A stretch of DNA of 64,000 bases from positions 1,178,001 to 1,242,000 of the forward strand of contig NZ_LT627736.1 in the NCBI RefSeq assembly GCF_900102005.1, in the 5' to 3' direction. Origin of the DNA: Microbacterium sp. LKL04 (GTDB lineage: Bacteria; Actinomycetota; Actinomycetes; Actinomycetales; Microbacteriaceae). The notes beneath the pieces are model-generated. The model saw only the letters and a program-made list of their open reading frames with translations, searched no databases and was not told the DNA's origin. The position numbers and the translations under genes are program-made. This document shows, one piece after another, positions 1 through 8,170 of this stretch (positions are counted from its first letter, which is position 1; each line of letters starts with the position of its first letter).

Positions 1-701
1 GTCTTGTAGCGGTCGAACCACAGGCTGACCGCCTGCACGGCCAGGTAGAGCGCCGCGACGACCGCCAGCTGGATGCGAGCCGCCTTCGAGATGCGCAGTT
101 CACGCTGACCCACCCGGACCGAGCCGTAGAGGTAGGCGACGACCACCGTGACGAGGAGGCAGATGAGGAGCACCGCCGACGCGAAGCCGAGCACGATGCT
201 GTAGAACGGCATCTGGAACAGGTAGAAGCCCGTGTCGAGACCGAACTCCGGGTCCTTCTGGCCGGTCGAGACGCCGTTGACCCAAAGCCACACCGTCTCC
301 CACTGCGCCGACGCGGCGAACCCGGCGAAGAAGCCGAAGAACACCGGGATCCCCCACATCGCGAGGCGACGCAGGGGCTCGACGACCTCCTGGTAGTGGT
401 CCAGCTGCGAGCTCAGTCGTGCGTACACGGGACGCAGGCGGTAGGCCAGCTGGATGGCTGCGAAGACGGGGACGGCCATCGCCACGAATCCGATGACGAA
501 CATGACGACCCGCGCGGTCCACTGCGTCACGAGGACGCCGTCGAAACCGAGCTGCCGGTACCACTGCCAATCCGTGTACAGGTTCGCGAACGCGAAGAAC
601 GCGATCACCAGCACAACCAACACGCCAACGGTGATGGCGATCGTGCGGCGGACAGGATTCGGAGGGGTGGACGTGGCCGGCCCGGCAGGTGTCGAGGTCA
701 C
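1..701 (-). CDS. UPF0182 family large membrane protein, N-terminal part (cut by window edge)
   Basis: This is the first ~233 residues of a polytopic membrane protein that continues past base 1. The visible part has a first membrane segment near residues 17-35, further hydrophobic segments, and the family-like ends QWYRQLGFD and LWFDRYK. UPF0182 proteins (COG1615) are usually 900-1000 residues and their function is unknown. I chose GTG at 701 because a TAGGAT hexamer (708-713) lies 6 nt upstream with no Shine-Dalgarno, as in many leaderless genes of this window. The next gene upstream is the PDZ-Lon protease, the same pairing seen in mycobacteria. The family call is firm; the role is unknown. 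Confidence 0.85.
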   Translation of the reverse strand, partial: MTSTPAGPATSTPPNPVRRTIAITVGVLVVLVIAFFAFANLYTDWQWYRQLGFDGVLVTQWTARVVMFVIGFVAMAVPVFAAIQLAYRLRPVYARLSSQLDHYQEVVEPLRRLAMWGIPVFFGFFAGFAASAQWETVWLWVNGVSTGQKDPEFGLDTGFYLFQMPFYSIVLGFASAVLLICLLVTVVVAYLYGSVRVGQRELRISKAARIQLAVVAALYLAVQAVSLWFDRYK

Positions 702-707
702 ACCCTC

Positions 708-713
708 ATCCTA
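708..713 (-). promoter_or_regulatory. -10 hexamer TAGGAT of the UPF0182 gene
   Basis: TAGGAT ends 6 nt before the GTG at 701, so transcription would begin at or next to the start codon (leaderless). Confidence 0.5.
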
Positions 714-779
714 GGCGGCGGCTGTTGCGACCCGGCCTCGCCCCCGTGCGCTCTCGGCGGAATCGCAGGGGTGGCGCGC

Positions 780-1904
780 TCACCCCGCAGCGCAGACGGG
801 CAGTTCGTCGACACCCGTGCCGGTCCGGATCGCGTCGAGCGCACCCAGCGAGTCGTCGAGCGTCGAGACGGGGACCACGCGGAGCCCGCTCGGGACATGT
901 CCGACGACCTCACCGCAGTTCTCCTTCGGAGCGAGGAAGTAGCTCGCTCCGGCATCCCGCGCACCGTACAGCTTCTGTCGGATGCCGCCGATCGGACCGA
1001 TCGTGCCGGCCGCGTCGATCGTCCCCGTCCCGGCGACCTGCTCGCCGCCGTTGAGCTCGCCGGGTGTCAGGGTGTCGATGATCCCCAGCGCGAACATCTG
1101 ACCCGCACTCGGGCCGCCGATCCTGTCGAGCTGGATCGTGACGTCGATCGGGAAGTCGAAGTCGCGCTCGGTGGTGATCCCGATGATCCAGACCGGTCCG
1201 TCCTCCGACTCGGTGCGGGCCGGAGTGATCGTGACCGGGCGCTCCTCGCCATCGCGACGGATCACGAGGTCCACGGGCTCGCCTCCGCCGTCATTGATGA
1301 CGGACCGCAGCTGCGCCGTGTCTGTGATCGTCGTGCCGCCGGCGGAGACGATCTCATCGCCCACCTGGAGGATCCCCGTCGCGGGAGAGTCCTTCGGGAG
1401 GGCGCCCACCCCGACGTGCTCACGCACCGTGTAACCGAGCTGGGTGAGGGCGGCGGCGGTCGCTTCCTTCTGGGAGTCGACCATGAGCGCCGCGTTCTGC
1501 TCGTTCCGCTGCTCCGTCGTCGTCCCGGCGGGGAAGATGCTGTCGACCGGGAGGACCGCTTCGGCGGGGTCGAACCAGGCGAGCGCGAGCTCGAACCACG
1601 AGGGGGTCTGCTCGCGGTTCCCCAGGACCTGCACCGTCGTCAGGTCCAGCGCGCCTCCCGTCGGGTAGGTCTGGGCACCCGACACCGAGATCAGCGGGAC
1701 ATCCTCGCCCTCGGCGTTCTCGGCCGTCCCCAGCGTGTTGACCACGGGCCCCTGTCGCTGGATGACGTAGCCGGTCGGAAGGAAGCTCAGGACGAGCAGA
1801 GCGACGAGCGCGACGACGAGGGCCCAGACGCCGGCGGCGAACCGCCGCGAACGGGTGGAGGAGCGACGCTCGGCGCGCTCGGGTACAGGCGTGAAGAACG
1901 ACAC
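780..1904 (-). CDS. PDZ domain / Lon-type serine protease, membrane anchored
   Basis: A 374-residue protein with one N-terminal membrane anchor (about 23-43), a PDZ domain (about 140-225) and a C-terminal Lon protease domain. The Ser-Lys dyad is visible: Ser266 in GGPSAGQM and Lys311 in GGIRQKLYGA. This is the architecture of the actinobacterial PDZ-Lon family, related to Bacillus YlbL. The protease domain should face outside the membrane. The start GTG at 1904 is preceded by a strong GGAGGAAGGA. It lies upstream of the UPF0182 gene on the same strand and divergent from the DUF2342 gene, as in mycobacteria. Substrates are unknown. Confidence 0.9.
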   Translation of the reverse strand: MSFFTPVPERAERRSSTRSRRFAAGVWALVVALVALLVLSFLPTGYVIQRQGPVVNTLGTAENAEGEDVPLISVSGAQTYPTGGALDLTTVQVLGNREQTPSWFELALAWFDPAEAVLPVDSIFPAGTTTEQRNEQNAALMVDSQKEATAAALTQLGYTVREHVGVGALPKDSPATGILQVGDEIVSAGGTTITDTAQLRSVINDGGGEPVDLVIRRDGEERPVTITPARTESEDGPVWIIGITTERDFDFPIDVTIQLDRIGGPSAGQMFALGIIDTLTPGELNGGEQVAGTGTIDAAGTIGPIGGIRQKLYGARDAGASYFLAPKENCGEVVGHVPSGLRVVPVSTLDDSLGALDAIRTGTGVDELPVCAAG

Positions 1905-1986
1905 GCGGGTCCTTCCTCCGGTGCTCGTTCGCGACCGGCGTACACGGGACGTCTCCCGCTCGGACCGGGCGGAGAAAACCTGCGAC

Positions 1987-1992
1987 TAGCGT
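1987..1992 (+). promoter_or_regulatory. -10 hexamer TAGCGT of the DUF2342 gene
   Basis: TAGCGT lies 38 nt upstream of the ATG at 2031, leaving a ~30-nt leader that contains GAAAGG 8 nt before the start. Confidence 0.4.
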
Positions 1993-2030
1993 AGAACGAG
2001 ACGTCTCCCCCCTGCTGAAAGGCGCCTGAC

Positions 2031-3446
2031 ATGACTCCTGCAGACGACGATCTGCCCGGTGACGACGACCTCGCCGAGATGCTGCGGCGCATGCTCGGCG
2101 GGCAGGGCGGGATCGACCCCGAGCAGCTGCGTCAGCTCTCGAGCATGGGCATCGATCCGGCGATGATGCAGAACATCATGCGGCAGTTCCAGGCCGCGAT
2201 GTCCGCTGACGGCGACGACGACGGCCTCGACTGGTCCGCCGCGAAGACGCAGGCGCTGCACATCGCCAACCGCGACGGGCTGGGCATCAGTTCCGGTGCC
2301 CGAACCGAGTTCGATCAGGCGTTCGCCCTCGCCTCGCTCTGGCTCAGCGAGGTCACCGCGATCGCCGAGCTCGCCCAGGAGCCGAAGCCCATCACGCGCG
2401 GCCAGTGGGTCGAAGCCACGCTCCCGGTGTGGCAGGAGCTCGCCGAGCCGGTGGCCACGTCGATCAGCGACGCTCTCATGGCGGCCCTCGAATCGCAGAC
2501 GCCCGAAGAGATGCGGTCGGCGATCCAGGGCGCGGGACGCCTCATGCGCCGCGTCGGCGGCGCGCTTTTCGCCGGGCAGCTCGGGTCGGTGATCGGGAAG
2601 CTCTCCCTCGAGGTCGTCAGCGGTGGCGACGTCGGCATCCCTCTCATGCCCACGGGCGACGCCGCGATCCTGCCGCAGAACTTCGCCGACTTCGGACGCG
2701 ACCTCGAGATCGAGGAGGACCAGCTCGCCCTCGTCCTGGCGACCCGCGAGCTGGCACACGCCCGCCTGTTCCGTCACGCCCGGTGGCTGCGCCTGCACGT
2801 CATCTCGCAGGTGACCGACTTCGCGCGCGGCGTGCACGTGGACACGGATGCACTCGAGGAGCTCGCGTCGCGCTTCGACCCGTCGGCACCCGAGGAGCTG
2901 AAGGCCGCGATCGAGAGCGGCGCGCTCCTCCCCCAGCGCTCCGAAGCCCAGGTCGCCGCTCTCACCCGGCTCGAGAACCTCCTCGCCACGATCGAGGGGT
3001 GGGTCGACGTCGTGACCGCGGACGCGACGACGCGCGTCCCGTCAGCCGATCGCATCGCCGAGGCGGTACGCCGCCGCCGCGCCGTCGGTGGACCCGGCGA
3101 GCAGGCGATGGCCTCGCTCGTGGGTCTGGAGCTGCGTCCGCGGCGCCTGCGTGAGGCCGCCGCGATGTGGCGGGCCGTCACGGATGCCGTCGGTCCTGCT
3201 GTCCGCGATGGGCTGTGGGACTATCCCGACCTGATGCCCACCGCAGAGGACATCGACGACCCCGCCGGTCTCATCGCCCGTCTGCAGGCCCGTCAGCGGG
3301 GCGAGGAGCCCGAGCGCGATGCCTTCGACGACGCCCTCGCGGCGCTGCTCGACGAGGAAGCCGCGGCGGACGACGCCTCCGGAGAAACCCCGAAGAACGA
3401 CGACGAGCCGGGTGACGACGGCCCGACGGGCCCGCGCCCGGTCTGA
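2031..3446 (+). CDS. DUF2342 / zinc-dependent metalloprotease-like protein
   Basis: A 471-residue soluble protein of the DUF2342 family, often named zinc-dependent metalloprotease or putative hydrolase in Actinobacteria. It starts with an acidic, Gly/Met-rich segment. The conserved core includes RELAHARLFRHARWL (about 239-253), whose Glu and His are plausible metal ligands, although no classical HEXXH motif is present. The C-terminus is an acidic, probably disordered tail. GAAAGG stands 8 nt before the ATG. It is divergent from the PDZ-Lon gene. I recognise the family; the activity is not proven by anything visible here. Confidence 0.85.
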   Translation: MTPADDDLPGDDDLAEMLRRMLGGQGGIDPEQLRQLSSMGIDPAMMQNIMRQFQAAMSADGDDDGLDWSAAKTQALHIANRDGLGISSGARTEFDQAFALASLWLSEVTAIAELAQEPKPITRGQWVEATLPVWQELAEPVATSISDALMAALESQTPEEMRSAIQGAGRLMRRVGGALFAGQLGSVIGKLSLEVVSGGDVGIPLMPTGDAAILPQNFADFGRDLEIEEDQLALVLATRELAHARLFRHARWLRLHVISQVTDFARGVHVDTDALEELASRFDPSAPEELKAAIESGALLPQRSEAQVAALTRLENLLATIEGWVDVVTADATTRVPSADRIAEAVRRRRAVGGPGEQAMASLVGLELRPRRLREAAAMWRAVTDAVGPAVRDGLWDYPDLMPTAEDIDDPAGLIARLQARQRGEEPERDAFDDALAALLDEEAAADDASGETPKNDDEPGDDGPTGPRPV

Positions 3447-3457
3447 GCCGACAGCCT

Positions 3458-3505
3458 CCTCCACAGAAGCCCCGCAGCGGATCGTGATCGCGGCGGCTGT
3501 GGAGG
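3458..3505 (+). other. 9-bp inverted repeat between the DUF2342 and ThiF-like genes
   Basis: CCTCCACAG (3458-3466) and CTGTGGAGG (3497-3505) are perfect complements separated by 30 nt, directly after the DUF2342 stop and 39 nt before the next start. It could be a weak terminator or attenuator; there is no T-run. Confidence 0.35.
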
Positions 3506-3544
3506 GGGCACACGCCGCGCGGCGGTCGCCGACAGAATCGCGGC

Positions 3545-4387
3545 ATGCTGCGCCTCGCTCCCTCACATCCTCCGCTCTGGCGGACACCCACCAGCGTCCA
3601 GTTGGGGATCGACGACGAGACTCCCCTGACGGGACTGCGCCCGTGGCAGGAGCGACTGCTCGACGAACTCGTGAGCGGCATCCCGGACGCGCGACTCGGT
3701 CCGCTCGCACGTGAACTGGGCGCGAGCGATGCCGAGGCGGACGCCTTCATCCGCCGCATCCAGGACTCTCTCGTCACCGATGAGATCGCGAGCCCTCCCG
3801 TGCGCGTCGAGCTCCCCGCGGACCTCGCGCGGGAGGAGGAGCGGACGCTGCTGGCGGGTATGGCGGGCGCCGGTCTGAGCGTCGAGGACACCGCTCGCTG
3901 GGCGCTGCCGTCGGGGTACGCGCCGATCGTCCTCGTGGCTGCTCGCCTGGTCGACCCGCATCGCGCTGCGCGCCTGACGGCGAGCGACATCCCGCACCTT
4001 CCCATCGAGCTGTCGGGCGATCGGGTCGTGGTGGGCCCGCTCGTGATCCCCGGCGCCACCGCCTGCCTGGCGTGCGTGCACGCCGAACGGCGCGAGCGTG
4101 ATCCGGAGTGGCCGTTCGTCGCCGCTCAACTGCTCGCCCGCCCGTCGGTCCCGACGGACCCGCTGCTCCTCGTCGAGGCGGCGACGCTCGCCGCGCGCAT
4201 GCTCCGGACCGGAGACGCCGGGCGATCGATCGTCGTCAGTGCGACGGACGACCGGCGCGAGCTGCGCGAGCACCGGCCTCACGGAGCGTGCCTCTGCCGA
4301 TCTCCTGAAGGAATCTGGATCGCTGACGCTCCCGATTCCCCGACCGCTGCGCCCACGACAGTGACAGCGTTCGCGCGGCCCGCGTGA
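3545..4387 (+). CDS. Orphan ThiF-like / TOMM cyclodehydratase-type (leader-peptide-binding) protein
   Basis: A 280-residue protein resembling the Ocin-ThiF-like proteins that bind precursor peptides in azoline-forming RiPP pathways. The N-terminus has LWRTPTSVQLG (11-21), followed by a small helical domain. The core motif GPLVIPGATACLACVHAE (164-181) supplies the pair C174/C177, and HGACLC near the end supplies C249/C251, together a likely zinc site. There is no ATP-binding Gly-rich loop, so it is not an active E1 enzyme. No YcaO, dehydrogenase or precursor peptide is nearby. Its 3' end overlaps uvrD2 on the other strand by 152 bp. The family call is fairly good; the function is unknown. Confidence 0.7.
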   Translation: MLRLAPSHPPLWRTPTSVQLGIDDETPLTGLRPWQERLLDELVSGIPDARLGPLARELGASDAEADAFIRRIQDSLVTDEIASPPVRVELPADLAREEERTLLAGMAGAGLSVEDTARWALPSGYAPIVLVAARLVDPHRAARLTASDIPHLPIELSGDRVVVGPLVIPGATACLACVHAERRERDPEWPFVAAQLLARPSVPTDPLLLVEAATLAARMLRTGDAGRSIVVSATDDRRELREHRPHGACLCRSPEGIWIADAPDSPTAAPTTVTAFARPA

Positions 4388-5948
4388 CGCCGACGTACGC
4401 CAGGCGGCGTTCCTCGTCGACCTGCTCGAACGTCGTCGCGTAGGAGATCGGGAGCAGCCCCTCGCTCAATCCCATGAGATGCACGTGCGCCCACTCCAAC
4501 CCCTTGGCCGCGTGAAGGGTCGCGAGGGTCACGGTGCGCATCGCCGGTTCGTGCTGGGCCTTGGCGCGGGCCGTCAGCTCGTCGGTGAACGCCCGCAGGG
4601 TCGTACCCTCCGGCGCCTCTTCGGCGAGGCGGAGAACCGCAGCCCGCGCCTCCCACTGATCGCGCAGCGCGCCCCCCGCGGGAGGAGCCTCGTCCGTCAA
4701 CCCGAGCGACCGCAGCACGTCCCGGACCGTCGCGATGAAGGACCCGGACATCGGCGCGACCGATGCACCGCGAAGCGCGAGAAGCGCCTGGCGGACCTCG
4801 GGCAGGTCCCAGAATCTCTTGCCGCCGAGAACGGTCGCAGCGATGCCGCGCGACGAGAGGGCGGCGAGCAACGGCGCCGACTGAGCGTTCAAGCGGTAGA
4901 GGACCGCGATGTCGTGCGGGTCGATTCCCGTCTTCAGCTGCGCGGCGATCCGATCCGCGATGCCGTCGGCCTCGGCGGCGTCGTCCTCGTAGGAGGTGAC
5001 CTCGGGCGCGGGACCGGCGGGGGCCGGCGTCGCGAGCTGGAGCGCCCCGGGCCGCCCGCGCATCAGTTCGTTCGCGACGGCCAGGACCGCGGCATCCGAT
5101 CGGTAGTTCCGCTCCAGGCGCACGACGGTGACGTCCTCGTCGCGCTGGGCGAACTCGAGGAGATAGCGCGGATCGGCACCCGCGAACGAGTAGATCGTCT
5201 GGCTCGCGTCGCCGACGACGCACAGATCCTTGCGTTCGCCGAGCCACAGCTGGAGCAGGCGGTGCTGGACCGGCGAGACGTCCTGATACTCGTCGACCGT
5301 GAAGTGCCGGTACTGCTCATGGACGGCCGTCGCGACGCGCGGCTCCGACTCGATCATCCCGGCGCACGCGAGCAGGACGTCCTCGAAGTCGAGCTGACGA
5401 CGCTCGTCCTTCAGCTTCTCGTACGCGCGCTGCAGGCCGACGAGGGGGTCGATCGAGAGACCCGGGATGCCGGTGGGCCGCACCTGCGCGTAGTCCTCGA
5501 TCGATCGCATCGTGACCTTGCGCCACTCGATCTGCGAGGCGACATCACGCAGCGTAGACGCATCGAGGCGCAGGCCGATCCCGTCGGCGGCGTGAGCGAG
5601 GAGGCGCACCTTGCTGTCGACGATCGCCGGGGCGGTGTCTCCCGCGACCTGCGGCCAGAAGAAGTTCAGCTGTGCGAGGGCTGCAGCGTGGAACGTGCGC
5701 GCCGCGACTCCCTCCACGCCGAGCGACCGGAGTCGGCCGCGCAGCTCGCCCGCGGCCTTCGTCGTGAACGTGACCGCCATGACGCGCTGCGGCGAGTAGG
5801 CGCCGGTGTCGACGCCGTGAGCGATCCGGTGTGTGATGACACGCGTCTTTCCGGTACCGGCACCCGCGAGGACGCACACGTGACCCCGGAGGGTGCTCGC
5901 CGCTTCGCGCTGACGGTCGTCGAGATCGGCGAGGGGGTCCGAGCTCAC
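4236..5948 (-). CDS. uvrD2: UvrD2-like SF1A DNA helicase, short form
   Basis: A ~570-residue ATP-dependent 3'-5' DNA helicase. Visible motifs are Walker A GAGTGKT (about 29-35), motif II TVDEYQDVSPVQ, motif III VGDASQTIYSFAGA, motif IV LERNYRSD, motif V TLHAAKGLEWAHVHLMGL and motif VI YVGVTRAARTL. It ends soon after RSRFLQEI, so it lacks the C-terminal HRDC domain and cysteine module of mycobacterial UvrD2 (~700 residues). I chose GTG 5948, which overlaps the nudC stop as GTGA; an in-frame GTG at 5960 is the alternative. It is co-oriented with nudC, and its last 152 bp are antisense to the ThiF-like gene. Confidence 0.85.
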   Translation of the reverse strand: MSSDPLADLDDRQREAASTLRGHVCVLAGAGTGKTRVITHRIAHGVDTGAYSPQRVMAVTFTTKAAGELRGRLRSLGVEGVAARTFHAAALAQLNFFWPQVAGDTAPAIVDSKVRLLAHAADGIGLRLDASTLRDVASQIEWRKVTMRSIEDYAQVRPTGIPGLSIDPLVGLQRAYEKLKDERRQLDFEDVLLACAGMIESEPRVATAVHEQYRHFTVDEYQDVSPVQHRLLQLWLGERKDLCVVGDASQTIYSFAGADPRYLLEFAQRDEDVTVVRLERNYRSDAAVLAVANELMRGRPGALQLATPAPAGPAPEVTSYEDDAAEADGIADRIAAQLKTGIDPHDIAVLYRLNAQSAPLLAALSSRGIAATVLGGKRFWDLPEVRQALLALRGASVAPMSGSFIATVRDVLRSLGLTDEAPPAGGALRDQWEARAAVLRLAEEAPEGTTLRAFTDELTARAKAQHEPAMRTVTLATLHAAKGLEWAHVHLMGLSEGLLPISYATTFEQVDEERRLAYVGVTRAARTLSLSWAQRSGNRERQRSRFLQEIGRGTLREAGARAARAGRPSH

Positions 5949-6847
5949 TCCCCCACCCACCGGAGGATCAGGCTGCGTGCGATCGACGCGGACCCCGGGA
6001 GGCGGATCTCACCGCGACCCGCGAGAGCCTTGCGGATCTCGGCGCGCGTGAACCAACGGACGTCGAGGATCTCCTCCCCATCGGGACGCGCCTCGTCATC
6101 GGCGACGGCGTAGGCGGTGAACCCGAGCATGAGCGAACGCGGGTACGGCCACGCCTGCGAACCGCGATAGACGATGCGGTCCAGGCGCACGCCCGCCTCC
6201 TCGGCGACCTCGCGTTCGACGGTGGTCTCGAGAGACTCCCCCGCCTCGACGAATCCGGCGAACGTCGAGTACACCGGGATGTCGCCCCACGCCGCGTTGC
6301 GCCCGAGCAGGAGTCGTTCACCGTCCGCGCTCGCGACAGCCACGATGACGGCGGGATCCGTCCGGGGGAAGTGCTGACGCCCGCAGACGACGCATCGCCG
6401 GGACCAGCCGGCCTGCTGGATCTCCGTCGACCCTCCGCAGGTCGGGCAGAACGGCGCGTCGAGCAGCCAGCGCCCGAGGCTCAACCCCTGGACGACGCGT
6501 CCGGCGTCGTCGGGGTCGAGTTCTCCGCCGATCACGCGCAGGCTGCCCCAGCCGGCCGCATCCACGACCGGTTCGGGGGCCGCGGCGGGCAGAGCCGCCA
6601 GCGCGACGGCATGCTCGCCGGCGTCGCGTCCGAGGAAGGCCCAGACGGCGTCACCGGGGACGGCGTCCGGACGGAGCCACCGGAGGGCGGAATGCTGGTC
6701 GAGCGGGGCACGGTCGCCGTGCAGCAGCAGGACACGCGTACCGGCGTCCTGCTGGATGCGGGTGAGCAGACCTTCGTCGAGCCGCTCTTCGGCTGCACGG
6801 TCGATGACCGCTCGAGCCAGTGGCGGCGGGACGTCCTTCGTCGTCAT
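5945..6847 (-). CDS. nudC: NAD(H) diphosphatase, NudC type (Nudix)
   Basis: A 300-residue Nudix hydrolase that cleaves NADH to NMNH and AMP; the family also removes NAD caps from RNA 5' ends. A zinc ribbon is formed by C134, C137, C152 and C155 (CPTC and CVVC). The Nudix box runs from G198 to G219 with REVAEEAG intact. The NudC signature follows as SQAWPYPRS (230-238; usual form SQPWPFPxS). The ATG at 6847 has GAGAGG upstream. The open frame continues upstream to 7933, but that part is antisense to the phosphotransferase-like gene and is not coding. It overlaps uvrD2 by 4 bp. Confidence 0.9.
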   Translation of the reverse strand: MTTKDVPPPLARAVIDRAAEERLDEGLLTRIQQDAGTRVLLLHGDRAPLDQHSALRWLRPDAVPGDAVWAFLGRDAGEHAVALAALPAAAPEPVVDAAGWGSLRVIGGELDPDDAGRVVQGLSLGRWLLDAPFCPTCGGSTEIQQAGWSRRCVVCGRQHFPRTDPAVIVAVASADGERLLLGRNAAWGDIPVYSTFAGFVEAGESLETTVEREVAEEAGVRLDRIVYRGSQAWPYPRSLMLGFTAYAVADDEARPDGEEILDVRWFTRAEIRKALAGRGEIRLPGSASIARSLILRWVGE

Positions 6848-6898
6848 CGAGGACCTCTCTTGCGGGCGTGGCGCGAATGCGCTGCGGCGGGCCCCGCC

Positions 6899-6904
6899 TA
6901 CCCT
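6899..6904 (+). promoter_or_regulatory. -10 hexamer TACCCT of the phosphotransferase-fold gene
   Basis: TACCCT is 7 nt before the ATG at 6912 with no Shine-Dalgarno other than a G-run; a leaderless start is likely. Confidence 0.45.
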
Positions 6905-6911
6905 GGGGGGC

Positions 6912-8141
6912 ATGGCACGCTCTCCTCTCACTCTAGCCGCGGCGGCGACGGCAGCTCTCTCGCAAGCCTCGGGCGTGCGCACGAGCATCACCGCAGCGGG
7001 ACGGCTGAGCGAAGGGGCCGGCGGGCGGTACGACAGCGCGCTCGTCCACCTCGACGACGGCACACGGCTCGTCGTCCGGGTGCCCGAGAGCGACGAGGCC
7101 GAAGCGGACGCCTCGCGGGAGGCTGCCGCGCTCGCTGCGCTGACGGCCGGTGTCCGGGCCATGCTTCCGTTCCGCGCCCCCGAGGTCCTCGGCCAGGCGC
7201 GGATCGACGGCCGCACCGCCCGTGTCGAGACGCACCTGCCGGGATACCGTGTCGACGCGGCGCACATCCCGGCCGGCCGCGGTGTGGCGACAGCCGTTGC
7301 GACGGCGATCGCCGGCATCCACGATCTGCCGACCTCGATCGTCCAGAGCGCGGGTCTTCCGTCCCGCACGGCCGCGCAGGTCCGTTCCGACACCGAGCGC
7401 CTCCTCGACCGCGCCGAAGCCACCGGGCGTCTGCCGTTCGGGCTCCTGCGTCGGTGGAGCCGCGCCATTGCGCTGGACGGCCTGTGGAACGTCGAGCCCA
7501 CGGTCGTCCTGGGCGGCATCGACCCCGCCTCCTTCACCCTGATCGACGTCGACGGCGTCCCGACCGTCGACGGCTTGCTGGCCTGGGGCGGACTGAGCGT
7601 CGGCGACCCCGCCGAGGACCTCCGCTGGATCGCCAGTGCTCCGGATGCCGCCCCCGACGTCATCGCCGCGTATGCCGCGGCCGCGGGACGCTCGCCCGAC
7701 ACGATGCTCGCCGAGCGCGCTCGCCTGCACGCCGAGCTCGAATTCGCCAAGTGGCTCGTGCACGGACACGGATCCGCGTCCGATTCGGTGATGACGGATG
7801 CCGTCGCGCTGCTCACCTCCCTCGACGAGAGCGTCCGCGACGAGCCGCCGATCGGCTCGGGCACGGTGAGCATCGACGACGCCATCGCGGCGATCGGCCG
7901 TGTGCCTGCAACGACCACCGAGTCCATCGACACGTCGATGCAGACCGACGCCTACGACCCCGGAATGCTGGACGGCTACGAGGACGAGGCTCCTGAGCCG
8001 GTGGAATCCCGAGAGGGCGACGAGACCGAACCGATCGAGTTCAGCGACTGGCCCGGGACCGACGACGCGCCGGCGGCCGAGGAGCGCGACCCCGACGACG
8101 CCGCGAAGAACGCGCTCCGCCGCTGGACGGGAACCGCCTGA
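6912..8141 (+). CDS. Phosphotransferase (APH)-fold protein with degenerate catalytic loop and acidic tail
   Basis: A 409-residue protein with the layout of aminoglycoside/macrolide phosphotransferases: an N-lobe (about 20-105) and a C-lobe ending in VGDPAEDLRW (230-239), the usual GDPxxDLA segment. The Brenner-type catalytic loop HGDxxxxN is replaced by GGIDPASF (201-208), so the catalytic Asp and Asn are absent. The DFG-equivalent Asp also appears to be Ala in LLAWGG. After about residue 310 comes a ~100-residue acidic, low-complexity tail. It lies between nudC (divergent) and adnB (convergent). It is probably a pseudokinase or binding protein, not a resistance enzyme. Confidence 0.7.
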   Translation: MARSPLTLAAAATAALSQASGVRTSITAAGRLSEGAGGRYDSALVHLDDGTRLVVRVPESDEAEADASREAAALAALTAGVRAMLPFRAPEVLGQARIDGRTARVETHLPGYRVDAAHIPAGRGVATAVATAIAGIHDLPTSIVQSAGLPSRTAAQVRSDTERLLDRAEATGRLPFGLLRRWSRAIALDGLWNVEPTVVLGGIDPASFTLIDVDGVPTVDGLLAWGGLSVGDPAEDLRWIASAPDAAPDVIAAYAAAAGRSPDTMLAERARLHAELEFAKWLVHGHGSASDSVMTDAVALLTSLDESVRDEPPIGSGTVSIDDAIAAIGRVPATTTESIDTSMQTDAYDPGMLDGYEDEAPEPVESREGDETEPIEFSDWPGTDDAPAAEERDPDDAAKNALRRWTGTA

Positions 8142-8170
8142 GCCCTTCCGCCCGCTGACCCCGCGTGCGG

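Noticed and set aside
396..1994. 532-aa open frame on the + strand
   Set aside because: It is antisense to the UPF0182 and PDZ-Lon genes, Arg/Gly/Asp-rich with no recognisable domain; a shadow of high-GC coding.
3545..4387. A RiPP (azoline) biosynthetic cluster
   Set aside because: Only the ThiF-like protein is present; no YcaO, oxidase, precursor or exporter in the neighbourhood.
6848..7933. N-terminal extension of nudC
   Set aside because: The extension is antisense to the phosphotransferase-fold gene and low complexity; the MTTKD start with GAGAGG fits family length.
6912..8141. Macrolide or aminoglycoside resistance gene
   Set aside because: The catalytic loop and metal-binding residues are absent.
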